From Streptomyces spiramenti (GTDB lineage Bacteria > Actinomycetota > Actinomycetes > Streptomycetales > Streptomycetaceae): 34,255 nt of DNA. The translations under genes were made by a program, and so were the position numbers. The DNA lies in contig NZ_JAAVJB010000033.1 in assembly GCF_012034385.1 (NCBI RefSeq), positions 1 to 34,255 of the forward strand, given 5' to 3'. Under the pieces are notes generated by a model, which ran no database searches, was not told the origin of the DNA, and saw only the letters and a program-made list of their open reading frames with translations. Shown here one piece after another: positions 34,226 to 34,255 of this stretch; the stretch's first letter is position 1; each line of letters begins with the position of its first letter.

Positions 34226-34255
34226 GCGCCCGGTGGGCACGGGGTCGCTGGACAG

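Overview
The window reads as chromosomal DNA of a Streptomyces-type actinomycete. G+C is very high with strongly GC-biased third codon positions. Regulators typical of the group are present: a TipA-like MerR, an NsdA-like TPR protein and a WhiJ/AbaA-type locus. There is an iron box of the DmdR/IdeR type, a monomeric isocitrate dehydrogenase, and several genes that look leaderless. All family names are recalled from sequence patterns; no database was searched.

Layout. 1-4.6 kb: inorganic pyrophosphatase (ppa), the first ~70 codons of a dacB-like D-Ala-D-Ala carboxypeptidase that stop at a junction, a ThrE-type amino-acid exporter and a DUF368/PopT-type lipid carrier transporter. 4.6-11.4 kb: a DinB-fold protein, a TipA-like regulator, a divergent LysR/2,2-dialkylglycine decarboxylase pair (dgdR-dgdA) and NADP isocitrate dehydrogenase. 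11.5-18.6 kb: two type I-E-like CRISPR arrays (14 and 29 repeats) on the same strand. They share an almost identical leader, differ in the repeat hairpin loop, and have no cas gene beside them. The 4.4 kb between them is an accessory island with a HAD hydrolase, one stray degenerate repeat, a probably frameshifted small gene, an HTH/TPR regulator and several tiny Cys/His-rich genes. 18.6-20.2 kb: a divergent SDR/TetR pair with two matching operators. 20.4-24 kb: two more HTH/TPR regulators with tiny CxxC proteins. 24.4-25.5 kb: a small membrane protein and a DUF4440 protein. 25.6-29.6 kb: a complete iron-siderophore ABC importer under an iron box. 30-31.5 kb: an aldehyde dehydrogenase-like protein lacking the usual catalytic Asn. 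31.5-33.7 kb: a WhiJ/AbaA-type trio of XRE-DUF5753, HATPase and DUF397. A 35-codon gene with good signals lies at the right edge.

How the genes work together. dgdR and dgdA form a regulator-enzyme pair for dialkyl amino acids. The ABC genes form one iron-repressed operon with an intercistronic hairpin that probably lowers permease expression relative to the binding protein. The WhiJ-like trio carries the same two-part 28-bp motif in both promoter regions, which points to a common regulator. Most worth following up are the recurring pairing of tiny MPEPIPWPEGTP-type CxxC proteins with HTH/TPR regulators (three times in 9 kb), the two-flavour CRISPR arrays, and the 28-bp composite motif.
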